From Qipengyuania sp. JC766 (GTDB lineage Bacteria > Pseudomonadota > Alphaproteobacteria > Sphingomonadales > Sphingomonadaceae): DNA of 64,000 bases. The notes under the pieces were generated by a model. That model was not told where the DNA came from. It saw nothing but the letters and a program-made list of their open reading frames with translations, and ran no database searches. The position numbers and the translations under genes were made by a program. Of this stretch, positions 43,401-52,140 are shown piece after piece. Where the stretch lies: the NCBI RefSeq assembly GCF_040717445.1, contig NZ_JBFEFL010000001.1, positions 62,001 through 126,000 on the forward strand, in the 5' to 3' direction. The number at the start of each line of letters is the position of its first letter. Position 1 is the stretch's first letter.

Positions 43401-44030
43401 AACGACGGATGCCTTCGCCCGGTCGAACTGATCGTGCCGGAAGGCTCAATGCTCAATCCCCGTCCCGGCGCCGCGGTCGTGGCCGGGAACGTGGAAACGA
43501 GCCAGGTCGTGACCGATACGCTGTTCGCCGCGACGAACCGCCTGGCGCCGAGCCAGGGGACCATGAATAACTTCACCTTCGGCAATGACAGCCACCAGTA
43601 TTACGAGACGATCTGCGGCGGTTCGGGCGCGGGCCCGGACCACGACGGGACGAGCGCGGTGCAGACCCACATGACCAACAGCCGCCTGACCGATCCGGAG
43701 ATACTGGAGACGCGCCTGCCGGTGCGACTGGACACATTCGCGATCCGGCGGGGATCGGGCGGCGCGGGCGCGCATCGCGGCGGCGACGGGGTGGAGCGCC
43801 GGGTCACGTTCCTGGAGCCGATGCGGGCGAACATCCTCGCCAACCGGCGGTCGATACCGCCGCGCGGGATTGCAGGCGGCGGGGATGCCGAACCGGGTCG
43901 CAACTGGGTCGAGCGGGCGGACGGAACCCGCATGGAACTGGGCGCGACGGGATCGGCCGAGATGCAGCCCGGCGACAGCTTCGTGATACTGACGCCCGGT
44001 GGGGGCGGATACGGAAGGGCCGACGCATGA
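40473..44030 (+). CDS. ATP-dependent 5-oxoprolinase type (fused HyuA-HyuB)
   Basis: 1185 residues from a TTG with GAGGGAAGGA seven bases upstream. The N-terminal HyuA half (about 1-680) has the ATPase phosphate motifs IDRGGTFTDVV and GFDMGGTSTDVAHY. The C-terminal HyuB half (from about 680) has EIFNNLFMAIAEEMG, NDPFRGGTHLPDITVI and ARGHHADIGGIAPGSMP. Fused HyuA/HyuB proteins of this size hydrolyse 5-oxoproline (pyroglutamate) to glutamate with ATP; hydantoinases and acetone carboxylase subunits are relatives. The DUF969/DUF979 permeases and DUF2891 genes downstream favour 5-oxoproline over hydantoin. First gene of a four-gene overlapping operon. Confidence 0.88.
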   Translation: MADTKAGWRFAIDRGGTFTDVVATTPAGQLVTDKLLSENPAHYDDAATESVRRLMDRHGEGPIAEMRIGTTVATNALLERKGERLALAITKGFADALRIGTQARPDIFARHIVLPEQLPERVVEIDERIGADGNVLRDLDTAAARQTFAALREDGYDSIAIVLMHGWKYRQHEETLARLAKEAGFAQVSVSHEVAPLIRLVPRGDTTAVDAYLSPVLDRYVEGLRRSLPATGNLRFMQSNGGLAEVGAFRGKDAILSGPAGGVVGMVATGAELGHSRLIGFDMGGTSTDVAHYAGEYELTGDSVVAGVRVAAPMMQIHTVAAGGGSICSFDGARFRVGPESAGAHPGPACYRNGGPLTVTDCNLVLGRIDPAFFPHVFGPDGDQPLDPAAARARLEEVAAQLPEPQDLEDIARGFLAIAVDGMANAIRKISVARGHDVTRYALACFGGAGGQHACMVADELGIETVLVHPLAGMLSAYGIGLAPVKAIHEVSIVRPLEDDFESDLAALEETARAALVEQGIAPDAVCTEASARLRFSGSDSVLSIACEDHAEMDEAFRLLHRRRFGYSDAEAAIIVEALSVEASGHSGGLARAAVEPDATGGEASGDWPTYGRAALADGDGVEGPALVIDPGSTTVVEPGWRARLADEGSLVLARETQLVRDRAAGTDIDPVRLEIFNNLFMAIAEEMGVVLQSTATSVNIKERLDFSCALFDRAGSLIANAPHIPVHLGSMGDSIARVIEVRGQGRDGRGFRRGDAYVLNDPFRGGTHLPDITVIVPVFYDEEADEPDAFVAARGHHADIGGIAPGSMPPESRTIEEEGVMIDNLLMVDEGEFRDGAVRAALADARHPARNPDRNLSDLRAQLAACTRGVELLQAAARDQGGDVVAAYMDHVLANAEESVRALLGRLDDGEFSYAMDNGGEVKVAVRIDDGTRSAVFDFSGTSEQQAGNFNAPRSITRAAALYVLRTLIDDAIPMNDGCLRPVELIVPEGSMLNPRPGAAVVAGNVETSQVVTDTLFAATNRLAPSQGTMNNFTFGNDSHQYYETICGGSGAGPDHDGTSAVQTHMTNSRLTDPEILETRLPVRLDTFAIRRGSGGAGAHRGGDGVERRVTFLEPMRANILANRRSIPPRGIAGGGDAEPGRNWVERADGTRMELGATGSAEMQPGDSFVILTPGGGGYGRADA

Positions 44031-44698
44031 ACTACTGGCCGCTGGTCGGCATCACGATCGTCGTTGCCGGGTTCGCGCTGCGCTTCAATCCACTGCTGGT
44101 GGTGGTGGGCGCGGCAGTCGCGACGGGTCTGCTGGCCGGGCTGGATTTCGTGGCGGTGGTCGAGGCGCTCGGCGCCGCGTTCAACGACAACCGCTATATC
44201 AGCGTGACCTGGATCATCCTGCCGGTCATCGGACTGCTGGAAAGATACGGCCTGCAGCAGCGTGCCCGGGCAGTGATCGAAGGTCTGCGCGGGGCCACCA
44301 TGGGCAAGCTTCTGGTCGTCTATCTCGGCTTTCGCCAGATCACCGCGGCGATCGGGATGAAGGACATCGGTGGCCATCCGCAGGCGGTGCGGCCGCTGAT
44401 CGCCCCGATGGCGGAGGCCGCCGCGCACAAGAGTCACGGCCAGCTGTCCGACGAGGAGAACGACAAGGTGAAGGCCATGTCGGCGGCGACCGACAATGTC
44501 GGCCTGTTCTTCGGGGAGGACATCTTCTTCGCGATCGCATCCATCCTGCTGATCCAGGGCGTGTTCGAAAGCGCAGGCTATCCGCTGACGCCGCTGCAAT
44601 TGTCCGTGTGGGCGATCCCGACCGCGATCTGTGCCTTCTTCATCCATGGCGGCCGGATCCTCGCATTCGACCGCCGGCTGGGGAGGCGGGCGCGATGA
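44027..44698 (+). CDS. DUF969 membrane protein (putative 5-oxoproline permease subunit)
   Basis: 223 residues with about six membrane segments. Its ATG overlaps the oxoprolinase stop (ATGA). The long conserved block KLLVVYLGFRQITAAIGMKD, GGHPQAVRPLIAPMAEAAA and DNVGLFFGEDIFFAIASILL is the DUF969 signature. DUF969 and DUF979 proteins always travel together and resemble the two halves of a permease. Association with 5-oxoproline metabolism suggests pyroglutamate uptake, which is an inference from gene context, not shown by sequence. Confidence 0.85.
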   Translation: MNYWPLVGITIVVAGFALRFNPLLVVVGAAVATGLLAGLDFVAVVEALGAAFNDNRYISVTWIILPVIGLLERYGLQQRARAVIEGLRGATMGKLLVVYLGFRQITAAIGMKDIGGHPQAVRPLIAPMAEAAAHKSHGQLSDEENDKVKAMSAATDNVGLFFGEDIFFAIASILLIQGVFESAGYPLTPLQLSVWAIPTAICAFFIHGGRILAFDRRLGRRAR

Positions 44699-45657
44699 TC
44701 ACGTACGAATGGCTCTATGTCCTGACAGGCTTCTTCTTCCTCGCCTGGTCGCTGTTGAGCGCGATGGACCGGACGAACGGCAAGCGGTGGGGCAATGCCG
44801 CGTTCTGGGGCCTGCTGGCGGGGAGCTTCCTGTTCGGCAGCCATATCGGGGACTTCGCCAACGGCGTCCTTGTCCTCGCGCTGGTCGGCATTGCGGGTGT
44901 CGGCGGGCTGGGGCGGAGCGACCCGCCGACGACCTCGCCGGAGGAGCGGCTGAACTTCTCCGCCCTGCTGGGTAACCGGCTGTTCCTGCCCGCTCTCGTC
45001 GTCCCGATCACGGCGGTCGCCGGGACGCTGCTCTACAATTACACGCCCCTGTCGGAGACGGGGCTGATCGAGGAGCGGCGCGAGACGCTCATCCTGTTTG
45101 CCGTGGGCGTCCTCTTCGCGCTGGCAGCGGCGATGGTCTGGCTGAAGCCGCCCGCACTCGCACCTGCGGAGGAGGGGCGCAGGCTGCTCGATTCCATCGG
45201 CTGGGCCGCGATCCTGCCGCAGATGCTGGCGGCGCTGGGCGCAGTGTTCGCGCTGGCCGGGGTGGGGGACATCATTGGCAGTCTCGCAGGTTCGGTCATT
45301 CCGGACGGCAGCGTCCTGTTGACCGTGATAGTCTTCTGTCTCGGCATGGCGATCTTCACGATGATCATGGGCAACGCCTTTGCCGCCTTCCCGGTGATGG
45401 CGGCCGCGATCGGCATTCCGCTTCTGGTCGAGGACTATGGCGGCAATCCCGCGGTGATCGGCGCGGTCGGCATGCTGGCGGGTTTCTGCGGAACGCTGCT
45501 GACGCCTATGGCCGCCAACTTCAACATCGTGCCCGCCGCGCTGCTCGAACTGAAGGACCAGAACGGCGTGATCCGGCAGCAGGTATGGACCGCGATCCCG
45601 CTCTGGGTCTGCAATGTCGCGATCATCTATATCGGAGGATACCTGCTGTGGACCTGA
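44695..45657 (+). CDS. DUF979 membrane protein (putative 5-oxoproline permease subunit)
   Basis: 320 residues from the ATG overlapping the preceding stop (ATGA). About nine hydrophobic segments; characteristic blocks are NGKRWGNAAFWGLLAGSFLF, GNAFAAFPVMAAAIGIPLLV and the C-terminal GFCGTLLTPMAANFNIVPAA. It resembles the second half of an anion-permease-like fold (paired TPMAAN-type loop). It works most likely as a complex with the DUF969 protein. Ten bases overlap with the next gene. Confidence 0.85.
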   Translation: MITYEWLYVLTGFFFLAWSLLSAMDRTNGKRWGNAAFWGLLAGSFLFGSHIGDFANGVLVLALVGIAGVGGLGRSDPPTTSPEERLNFSALLGNRLFLPALVVPITAVAGTLLYNYTPLSETGLIEERRETLILFAVGVLFALAAAMVWLKPPALAPAEEGRRLLDSIGWAAILPQMLAALGAVFALAGVGDIIGSLAGSVIPDGSVLLTVIVFCLGMAIFTMIMGNAFAAFPVMAAAIGIPLLVEDYGGNPAVIGAVGMLAGFCGTLLTPMAANFNIVPAALLELKDQNGVIRQQVWTAIPLWVCNVAIIYIGGYLLWT

Positions 45658-46637
45658 CGCAGGATATCGCCAGCCGCTTCGCGCGGACCGCTCTCGGCCA
45701 TGTGACCCGACCGTACCCCTACAAGGACGACCATGTGTTCACGGGCGATGCCGATGCCCGCCCGCCGCGCGTCGATCACCCGGTGTTTTTCGGCAGCTTC
45801 GACTGGCACAGCTGCGTCCACGGATGGTGGACCCTGCTGACCTTGCGGCGGCTGTTCCCCGACATGCCGGAGGCAGGCGAAATCGCCGCGCTGGGCGACG
45901 CGACATTCACCCCGGAGAAGCTCGCTGTCGAACTAGCCTACCTCGAGCGGCCGGAATCGCGCGGGTTCGAACGGCCCTACGGATGGGGCTGGCTGCTGTA
46001 TCTGCATCACGAAGCGTCACGGCACACGGACCGGGACTGGGGCCGCCGGATAGAACCGCTCGCCCGCGCCTTCGCGGACCGGTTCGGGAATTACCTGCGC
46101 GTCCTGACCTACGCGATTACCGTGGGCACGCACTTCAACACGGCCTTCGCGCTCGTGCTGGCGCGCGAATGGGCGCAGGAGCGCGATTCGCGCCTGTTCG
46201 CGACTATCGACGAGTGGGCGCTCGCCGCGTTCGGGTCGCGCACGGACTATCGCGGGTGGGAGCCGGGGGGCGACGAATTCCTGTCGCCCGTGTTGATCGC
46301 CGCGCTGCTGATGGCCCGGGTCATGCCGCAGACGCAGTTCGTGCCGTGGTTCGAAGGGCTGGTGCTGGAGAACGGTTGGGTGCGCGATCTCGTGCCGGCG
46401 ACCGTTTCGGACCGCAGCGACGGCAAGATCGCCCATCTCGACGGGCTGAATCTCAGCCGCGCCTGGTGTCTCACGGAAATCGCGAAGGTGCTGGGCCCCC
46501 ATCCGGAAGCCGACATGATCCGGGACGTCGCCCGCCGGCACGGCTCAGCGGCGATGGACCATGTGACCGGCGACTACATGGGCGAACACTGGCTGGCGAG
46601 CTTCGCCCTGCTTGCGCTGCTGGCTTCGCGGGACTAG
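45648..46637 (+). CDS. DUF2891 family protein
   Basis: 329 residues from a GTG with GGAGGA eight bases upstream, overlapping the DUF979 gene by ten bases. No signal peptide or membrane segment. The fold is probably an alpha/alpha toroid: HPVFFGSFDWHSCVHGWWTL near residue 37, RPYGWGWLLYLHHEA, then GTHFNTAFALVLAREWA and NLSRAWCLTEIAKVLG carry conserved His/Trp/Arg residues as in glycosidase- or epimerase-like barrels. Biochemical function is unknown. Its repeated company with 5-oxoprolinase and DUF969/979 suggests a step on a pyroglutamyl compound. Confidence 0.83.
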   Translation: MDLTQDIASRFARTALGHVTRPYPYKDDHVFTGDADARPPRVDHPVFFGSFDWHSCVHGWWTLLTLRRLFPDMPEAGEIAALGDATFTPEKLAVELAYLERPESRGFERPYGWGWLLYLHHEASRHTDRDWGRRIEPLARAFADRFGNYLRVLTYAITVGTHFNTAFALVLAREWAQERDSRLFATIDEWALAAFGSRTDYRGWEPGGDEFLSPVLIAALLMARVMPQTQFVPWFEGLVLENGWVRDLVPATVSDRSDGKIAHLDGLNLSRAWCLTEIAKVLGPHPEADMIRDVARRHGSAAMDHVTGDYMGEHWLASFALLALLASRD

Positions 46638-48013
46638 CCCCCCGCCAGGGCGTCCACGAAGTTCTGCCGCCACTTCTCGACCGTCTCGGTCGCAACGACC
46701 TCGTTCAGCTTTTCCCACCGGTCCCTGCGCTCGTCGAGCGGCATCTCGATCGCCTGCCCGATCGCCCGGCTGACTTCTTCCATGGAATAGGGATTGACCA
46801 GCAGCGCATCGTCCATCTGCTCGGCCGCGCCGGCGAAGCGGGAGAGGACCAGCACGCCCGGGTCCTCCTCATCCTGCGCCGCGATATATTCCTTGGCGAC
46901 CAGGTTCATCCCGTCGCGCAAGGGCGTCACCAGCCCGACATGGGCCGCGCGATAGAACCCGAACAGCTCCTGCCGGGGATAGCCGCGATTGACGTAGCGG
47001 ATCGGGACCAGGTCCACCTCGGAGCGAGCGCCGTTGATCTGCCCCGCCTTCTGCTCGAGGGTCTCGCGGATCTGCTGGTAGGTGGTCACGTCCTGCCGCG
47101 AGGGCGGGGCGACCTGCACGAACAGCGTTTCCTTCACCCGGTGCGGGTTTTCGTCGAAATACCGCCCGACCGCGTCGAATTTCTCCGGCAGACCCTTCGA
47201 ATAGTCGAGCCGGTCGACCCCGATGATCAGCTTGCGATGCCGCGAACTGGACAGCATGCGCTGTTCCGCCTGGCGCGATGCGCCCGACTTGCCGCCTTCC
47301 AGGAATTCCTCGTAATCGAGCCCGATCGGGAAGGACCGGACCGACACGCTGCGCCCGCGATAATCGACCCGCCCGGTGTCCTCGTCCACGTCGGCACCCA
47401 GTTCCTTGCGGCAATAGGCGAGGAAGCTGTCGACCGATTCCTCGTCCTGGAACCCGATCAGGTCGTATTGCAGCATGGTGAGGACAAGCCGCTCGTGGAA
47501 GGGCAGCGCCACCAACAGATTGCGCGGCGGCCAGGGTATGTGGAGGAAGAAGCCGATCTTGTTTTCGGCCCCGCCTGCCCGCAACCGCTCGCCCAGCGGC
47601 AGCAGGTGGTAATCGTGCACCCAGATCAGGTCGTCTTCTTCCAGCAGCGGACCCAGCGTCTGCGCGAAGCGTTCGTTGACCCGTTCGTACCCCTTGCCGA
47701 AATCGCTCCGATATTCGGCGAGGTCGACGCGGTAATGGAACAGCGGCCAGAGCGAGCGGTTCGCGTAACCGTTGTAGTATTCCTCGACGTCCTGCGCTTC
47801 CAGGTCGATCGTCGCGGTCGTCACCCCGTCGATGTTCTGCAGGTTCAGATGGCCGGTGAACTCGTCGACTTCCTCACCCGACCATCCGAACCACATGCCC
47901 TTTCGTTCGCGCAGTGCAGAGCCGAGAGCGACCGCCAATCCACCCTGTGCGCCTGCGGCCCCCCGGGCCTTGGGAACGGAAACACGGTTGGATACGACGA
48001 TCAGGCGGCTCAA
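46634..48013 (-). CDS. otsA: Trehalose-6-phosphate synthase OtsA
   Basis: 459 residues from a TTG overlapping the upstream stop (TTGA), with GGAG nine bases before it. GT20 glycosyltransferase joining UDP-glucose and glucose-6-phosphate. Motifs: [12 protein letters not shown] at the start, [40 protein letters not shown] and [18 protein letters not shown], all typical of OtsA. It is translationally coupled to the GH15 gene and, through that, to otsB. The stop shares a CTAG with the convergent DUF2891 gene. Trehalose made here serves as an osmolyte and protectant. Confidence 0.93.
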   Translation of the reverse strand: MSRLIVVSNRVSVPKARGAAGAQGGLAVALGSALRERKGMWFGWSGEEVDEFTGHLNLQNIDGVTTATIDLEAQDVEEYYNGYANRSLWPLFHYRVDLAEYRSDFGKGYERVNERFAQTLGPLLEEDDLIWVHDYHLLPLGERLRAGGAENKIGFFLHIPWPPRNLLVALPFHERLVLTMLQYDLIGFQDEESVDSFLAYCRKELGADVDEDTGRVDYRGRSVSVRSFPIGLDYEEFLEGGKSGASRQAEQRMLSSSRHRKLIIGVDRLDYSKGLPEKFDAVGRYFDENPHRVKETLFVQVAPPSRQDVTTYQQIRETLEQKAGQINGARSEVDLVPIRYVNRGYPRQELFGFYRAAHVGLVTPLRDGMNLVAKEYIAAQDEEDPGVLVLSRFAGAAEQMDDALLVNPYSMEEVSRAIGQAIEMPLDERRDRWEKLNEVVATETVEKWRQNFVDALAGG

Positions 48014-49803
48014 CGAATGGAACTCCACGACTTGGACAACAGGGCGGCGCAATTGATGATTCCGACCAGCGAGTAGGTCTGCGGAAAATTGCCCCACAAT
48101 TCGCCGGTCTCGAAATCCAGGTCCTCCGACAGGAGACCCGAGCGCGTCCGGTGCGATAGCATCTTTTCGAACAGATCGCGCGCCTCTTCCGGCCGACCTG
48201 CCAAATGTAAGGCTTCGATCAGCCAGAACGTGCAGATGTTGAAGGCGGTTTCGGGCAGGCCGAAATCGTCCTCGCTGTCGTAGCGCAGCATGTGCTCGCC
48301 ACGTCGCAGGTTCTTCTCGATCGCGGCGAAGGTGGACTGGAACCGGTCGTCCTCCGGCTTCAGGAATTTGAGGTCGATCATCTGCAGCACGCTCGCATCC
48401 AGGTGCGATCCGCCCATGGCCGAGGCGTAGTATTCGCCGTCCTCGTTCCACGCCTGCGTTTCGATCATGGTGCGGATCTTTTGCGCCCGGCCCGACCAGA
48501 GCTGTTCCTTGTCCGTCATGCCGCGATAGCGCGCGACATTGGCCAGCCGGTCGCAGGCGGCCCAGCTCATCAGCGTGGAATAGGTATGGACTTCCTGCCG
48601 GGTGCGGAATTCCCACAGGCCCGCATCGGGCTTGTCGTGGAAGTTCCACGCCATCTCGCCCACGCGTTCCAGGCTTTCGAAGTCGGAATCGTCCGCCATG
48701 CGGAACAGGCGATGGTCGTAGAACGCCTGTGCCGTCGGCAAAACGATCTGGCCGTAGGCGTCGTGCTGTTCCTGGAAATAGGCGGCATTGCCGACCCGCA
48801 CCGGTCCCATCCCGCGATAGCCCGCCAGGCTGTCGGCCATGGTCTCGGTCAGTTCGGTTTCGCCCATCACGGAATAGAGCGGCTGGATGCGCCCGCCGTC
48901 GCAATTGTCGACGATGTTGCGCAGGTAGGCGAGGTACTTTTCCAGCACGTCCAGCGCGCCGAGGCCGTTCAGGGCCTGCACCGTGTAATAGGAATCGCGG
49001 ATCCAGCAGAACCGGTAGTCCCAGTTGCGCTCGCTCCCCGGCGCTTCGGGCACGGACGTGGTCAATGCGGCGACGATGGCGCCCGTTTCCTCGTGCTGGC
49101 AGATCTTGAGCGTGATGGCGGCGCGGATGACGGCGTCCTGCCATTCCATCGGCGTCGCCAGGCCGCGCGCCCAGTCGCGCCAGTAATCGTCGGTCGCTTC
49201 CAGCATCCCTTCGACCTCGTTGCCGACATTGCCGTTGAACGGCTCGTCCGGCCCGAGGAAGAAATGCAGGTCCCGTTCGACGCGGAAGGTGCGTTTTTCG
49301 AGGATGTAGCCGATCGGCGCATCGGTGGAGAGGCGGATCGCCTGCGGTCCGATCAGGTAGCGGATGTGGTTGGTGCCGTGCGTCGTCTCCGCGACCTTGC
49401 TGCCGTATCCCGTCATCGGGGACAGGTTGATGCGGATGCGCGGTGTGCCGGCCACCGGGCGCACGATGCGGATGAAGGCGACCGGGCGGTACATCCGGCC
49501 CGAGCGGCTGAAACGCGGGCAGGCATCGATCACCTCGATCGCGCTGCCGTCCTTCGCTTCCAGCCGGGTTTTCAGCGTGGCGGTGTTGCGGCAGTATTCC
49601 TGGCTGGAGGACACCTGGTCGACCAGTTCGAACCGCCAGACGCCTTCGTCCTGTCGGTCACCGTTGAGGAGGGAGCAGAACACCGGGTCCCCGTCCACCC
49701 GCGGGACGCAGGCCCAGACGAAACCGGCATCGGCATCGACCATCGCCGAAACCTGGCAATTGCCGATCGGCCACAGATCGAGCGAACTCACAGACCGAGC
49801 CAT
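48010..49803 (-). CDS. GH15 glycosidase (glucoamylase/trehalase-like)
   Basis: 597 residues from the ATG at 49803, overlapping otsB by 16 bases. N-terminal beta-sandwich (about 1-230) then an (alpha/alpha)6 barrel. The GH15 signature NWDYRFCWIRDSYYTVQALN carries substrate-binding Arg/Trp/Asp; the C-terminal SGLLSEDLDFETGELWGNFP holds the catalytic Glu and NFPQTYS typical of this family. No signal peptide, so cytoplasmic. GH15 enzymes of this branch include mycobacterial trehalase, and position between otsB and otsA makes trehalose or a short alpha-glucan the probable substrate. Confidence 0.9.
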   Translation of the reverse strand: MARSVSSLDLWPIGNCQVSAMVDADAGFVWACVPRVDGDPVFCSLLNGDRQDEGVWRFELVDQVSSSQEYCRNTATLKTRLEAKDGSAIEVIDACPRFSRSGRMYRPVAFIRIVRPVAGTPRIRINLSPMTGYGSKVAETTHGTNHIRYLIGPQAIRLSTDAPIGYILEKRTFRVERDLHFFLGPDEPFNGNVGNEVEGMLEATDDYWRDWARGLATPMEWQDAVIRAAITLKICQHEETGAIVAALTTSVPEAPGSERNWDYRFCWIRDSYYTVQALNGLGALDVLEKYLAYLRNIVDNCDGGRIQPLYSVMGETELTETMADSLAGYRGMGPVRVGNAAYFQEQHDAYGQIVLPTAQAFYDHRLFRMADDSDFESLERVGEMAWNFHDKPDAGLWEFRTRQEVHTYSTLMSWAACDRLANVARYRGMTDKEQLWSGRAQKIRTMIETQAWNEDGEYYASAMGGSHLDASVLQMIDLKFLKPEDDRFQSTFAAIEKNLRRGEHMLRYDSEDDFGLPETAFNICTFWLIEALHLAGRPEEARDLFEKMLSHRTRSGLLSEDLDFETGELWGNFPQTYSLVGIINCAALLSKSWSSIR

Positions 49804-50522
49804 GCATGCACCTCCGAAACATCGTCGAACCGGTACCGGGCGGCGGTTTCCCGCGGCTCGCCCACGAGGACGCCGAACCCGCCGAGATCGCCGGCAGCCC
49901 GGAACCCGTCCTCGTCGCCCACATCGTCGCCTACGAATACCGGCATTCCGTCGGAGAACGGCTTCGCGTCCATGATCGCGCGGACCGCCGCGCCCTTGTC
50001 CGCCGTGCTGTGCGTGAGTTCGATCACCATCTTTCCTCGCTTGATCCGCAGGTCGTGCAGGGCGGCGAGCTCGTCCGCAAGCGCCTCCACCCGGTGGCGG
50101 GCATCGGGATTGGCCCGGTAATGCAGGCCGAACCCGTGCGCCTTGCGTTCGATCAGCAATCCTTCGCATTCCTGCGCGAAGCGTTCCACCGCCCGCAGCG
50201 CCGCGTCGCTCCGGCCCGGATCGACGGGCGCCGCTTCCACGCCCGGGAGATTGTGGAATTCCGCGCCGTGGGACCCCGACATCGCGATCCCGTCGGTGCT
50301 CAGATGGCCCGTGATGTCGTCCAGATAGCGGCCGGTCACCAGCGCCAGCCGTCCGTCCTGCCGGCCTGCCAGCGCCACGAGCCTTTCGCCCAGCGTTTCG
50401 GGGACTTTGATCCCGTCGGGAGTGTCGGCCAGGGGAACCAAAGTGCCGTCGAAATCTAGAAACAGGGACACCGGACCCATTCCGGCGAGGGGTGGCGGCT
50501 TGGCAGTTGGCAAATCGATCAC
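49788..50522 (-). CDS. otsB: Trehalose-6-phosphate phosphatase OtsB
   Basis: 244 residues from a GTG; the ATG at 50480 is an alternative but would sit directly before the catalytic motif. HAD-superfamily phosphatase: motif I FLDFDGTL (nucleophile Asp, about residue 23), motif II VTGR, motif III Lys in KRGKMVIEL, and motif IV GDDVGDEDGF. It removes phosphate from trehalose-6-phosphate to give trehalose. First gene of otsB-GH15-otsA; it overlaps the GH15 gene by 16 bases. Divergent from zwf over a 175-base gap with two palindromes. Confidence 0.92.
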   Translation of the reverse strand: MIDLPTAKPPPLAGMGPVSLFLDFDGTLVPLADTPDGIKVPETLGERLVALAGRQDGRLALVTGRYLDDITGHLSTDGIAMSGSHGAEFHNLPGVEAAPVDPGRSDAALRAVERFAQECEGLLIERKAHGFGLHYRANPDARHRVEALADELAALHDLRIKRGKMVIELTHSTADKGAAVRAIMDAKPFSDGMPVFVGDDVGDEDGFRAAGDLGGFGVLVGEPRETAARYRFDDVSEVHAWLGL

Positions 50523-50592
50523 CTTTTCGGGGCTGGCAACGTGACTATCGGTAAGCGCGGACGACCCTGCGGTTCCGGGAACGACAGGACAA

Positions 50593-50630
50593 GGGGCTTT
50601 GCCCCGCGCAACACAGCTGCATAGCTATGC
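50593..50630. promoter_or_regulatory. Hairpin and perfect palindrome upstream of zwf
   Basis: GGGGC-TTT-GCCCC (50593-50605) and the perfect 12-base palindrome GCATAGCTATGC (50619-50630) lie in the otsB/zwf gap. CACA and TGTG flank the latter, widening the symmetry. Such a site suits a sugar-responsive regulator of the Entner-Doudoroff operon, but no regulator gene is adjacent. Confidence 0.45.
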
Positions 50631-50697
50631 GTGTGGCAATTTCGCGACTTATGGCCGATTGATGCAATCGGGAACGAACGAGGGACTGCGCTTTTCG

Positions 50698-52140
50698 ATG
50701 ACGGCTTCTTCCATTCTGCTGCTTTTCGGCGCGACCGGGGATCTTTCGCGCCGGATGCTGCTGCCTTCGCTCTTCGCCCTGCACGAGGAGAACCTGGTCC
50801 CGGACGACCTCAGGATCGTCGGCACCGCACGGAGCGAGCTATCGGACCAGGGCTTCCGGGAATTCGCCGCCGAAGCGCTGACCGAATACCTGCCCGACGA
50901 CCGGCAGGACAGCGCGACCATCGCCTCGTTCCTGGAGCGGCTCGAATACCAGCCGCTGGACGCCTCCACCGTCGAGGGGTTCGACGACCTGGCCAAGAAG
51001 CTCGGCGATATATCCGGCGGCATTGCGATCTTCCTGTCCACCGCGCCCTTCCTGTTCGAACCAACGATCAAGGGCCTTGCCTCGGCGGGCCTTGCAGGGC
51101 CGAACGTGCGGATCGGGCTGGAAAAGCCGCTTGGCAACGACCTCGAAAGCTCGCGCGTTATCAACGACGCGGTCGCTGCCGCCTTTGACGAGGACCGCAT
51201 TTTCCGCATCGACCATTACCTGGGCAAGGAAACAGTCCAGAACCTGATGGCGCTGCGCTTCGCCAACATGATGTTCGAACCGCTGTGGAATGCCAACGGC
51301 ATCGAGCACGTCCAGATCACGGTGAGCGAGACCGTGGGGCTGGAAGGGCGTCACGATTTCTACGACGAGACCGGCGCGCTGCGCGACATGGTGCAGAACC
51401 ACATGCTGCAGCTCCTGGCGCTGACCGCGATGGAGGCCCCGGCCGATTTCGACGCGACTAGCGTGCGCGACGAAAAGGTGAAGGTCCTGCGATCGCTGCG
51501 CCCCGTCGCCGCCGACGAGATGGTCCGAGGGCAGTATCGCAGCGGCGCGATCGACGGTGCCGCCGTCGAGGGATATCCGGACGATCTGGGCGAGGAATCG
51601 CGCACCGAGACCTTCGTCGCGATCAAGGCCCATGTCGACAACTGGCGCTGGCAGGGCGTGCCGTTCTACCTCAGGACCGGCAAGCGGATGCAGGAGCGCC
51701 GCAGCGAGATCGTGGTCCAGTTCAAGGACGTGCCGCACAATATCTTCGCCCGGCGCGGCGGGAAGCTGGTCGCCAATCGGCTGGTCATCCGCCTGCAGCC
51801 GGAAGAATATGTCCGCCTGATGGTCATGGCCAAGCAGCCGGGTATGGACCGCGAGGGCGTCACCTTGCGCGAAGTACCGCTCGACCTGTCGCTGACCCAA
51901 GCCTTCGCCCGCGCGCGCCGCCGGATCGCCTACGAGCGCCTGCTGCTGGACCTCATCGACGGCGATCCCACCCTCTTCGTCCGGCGCGACGAGGTGGAAG
52001 CGCAGTGGCGCTGGATCGACGCGATCCGGAACGTCTGGGCGGAACAGGACGTCGAGCCCAAGCCTTATGGCTCCGGAAGCTGGGGTCCGAGTGCCGCCAT
52101 CGCCCTGGCCGAACGCGACGGGAGAAGCTGGCATGAGTGA
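50698..52140 (+). CDS. zwf: Glucose-6-phosphate 1-dehydrogenase
   Basis: 480 residues from the ATG at 50698 (GAGGGA lies somewhat far upstream). In-frame ATGs at 50662 and 50599 would add a non-conserved leader and, for the latter, overlap the palindrome. NADP-binding GATGDLSRRMLLPSLFAL begins at once, the catalytic signature is RIDHYLGKETVQNLMALRFAN, and GLEKPLGNDL and RTGKRMQERRSEIVVQFK are clear. It oxidises glucose-6-phosphate to 6-phosphogluconolactone, the entry to the Entner-Doudoroff and pentose phosphate routes. First gene of zwf-pgl-edd-glk, eight bases overlapping pgl. Confidence 0.95.
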   Translation: MTASSILLLFGATGDLSRRMLLPSLFALHEENLVPDDLRIVGTARSELSDQGFREFAAEALTEYLPDDRQDSATIASFLERLEYQPLDASTVEGFDDLAKKLGDISGGIAIFLSTAPFLFEPTIKGLASAGLAGPNVRIGLEKPLGNDLESSRVINDAVAAAFDEDRIFRIDHYLGKETVQNLMALRFANMMFEPLWNANGIEHVQITVSETVGLEGRHDFYDETGALRDMVQNHMLQLLALTAMEAPADFDATSVRDEKVKVLRSLRPVAADEMVRGQYRSGAIDGAAVEGYPDDLGEESRTETFVAIKAHVDNWRWQGVPFYLRTGKRMQERRSEIVVQFKDVPHNIFARRGGKLVANRLVIRLQPEEYVRLMVMAKQPGMDREGVTLREVPLDLSLTQAFARARRRIAYERLLLDLIDGDPTLFVRRDEVEAQWRWIDAIRNVWAEQDVEPKPYGSGSWGPSAAIALAERDGRSWHE

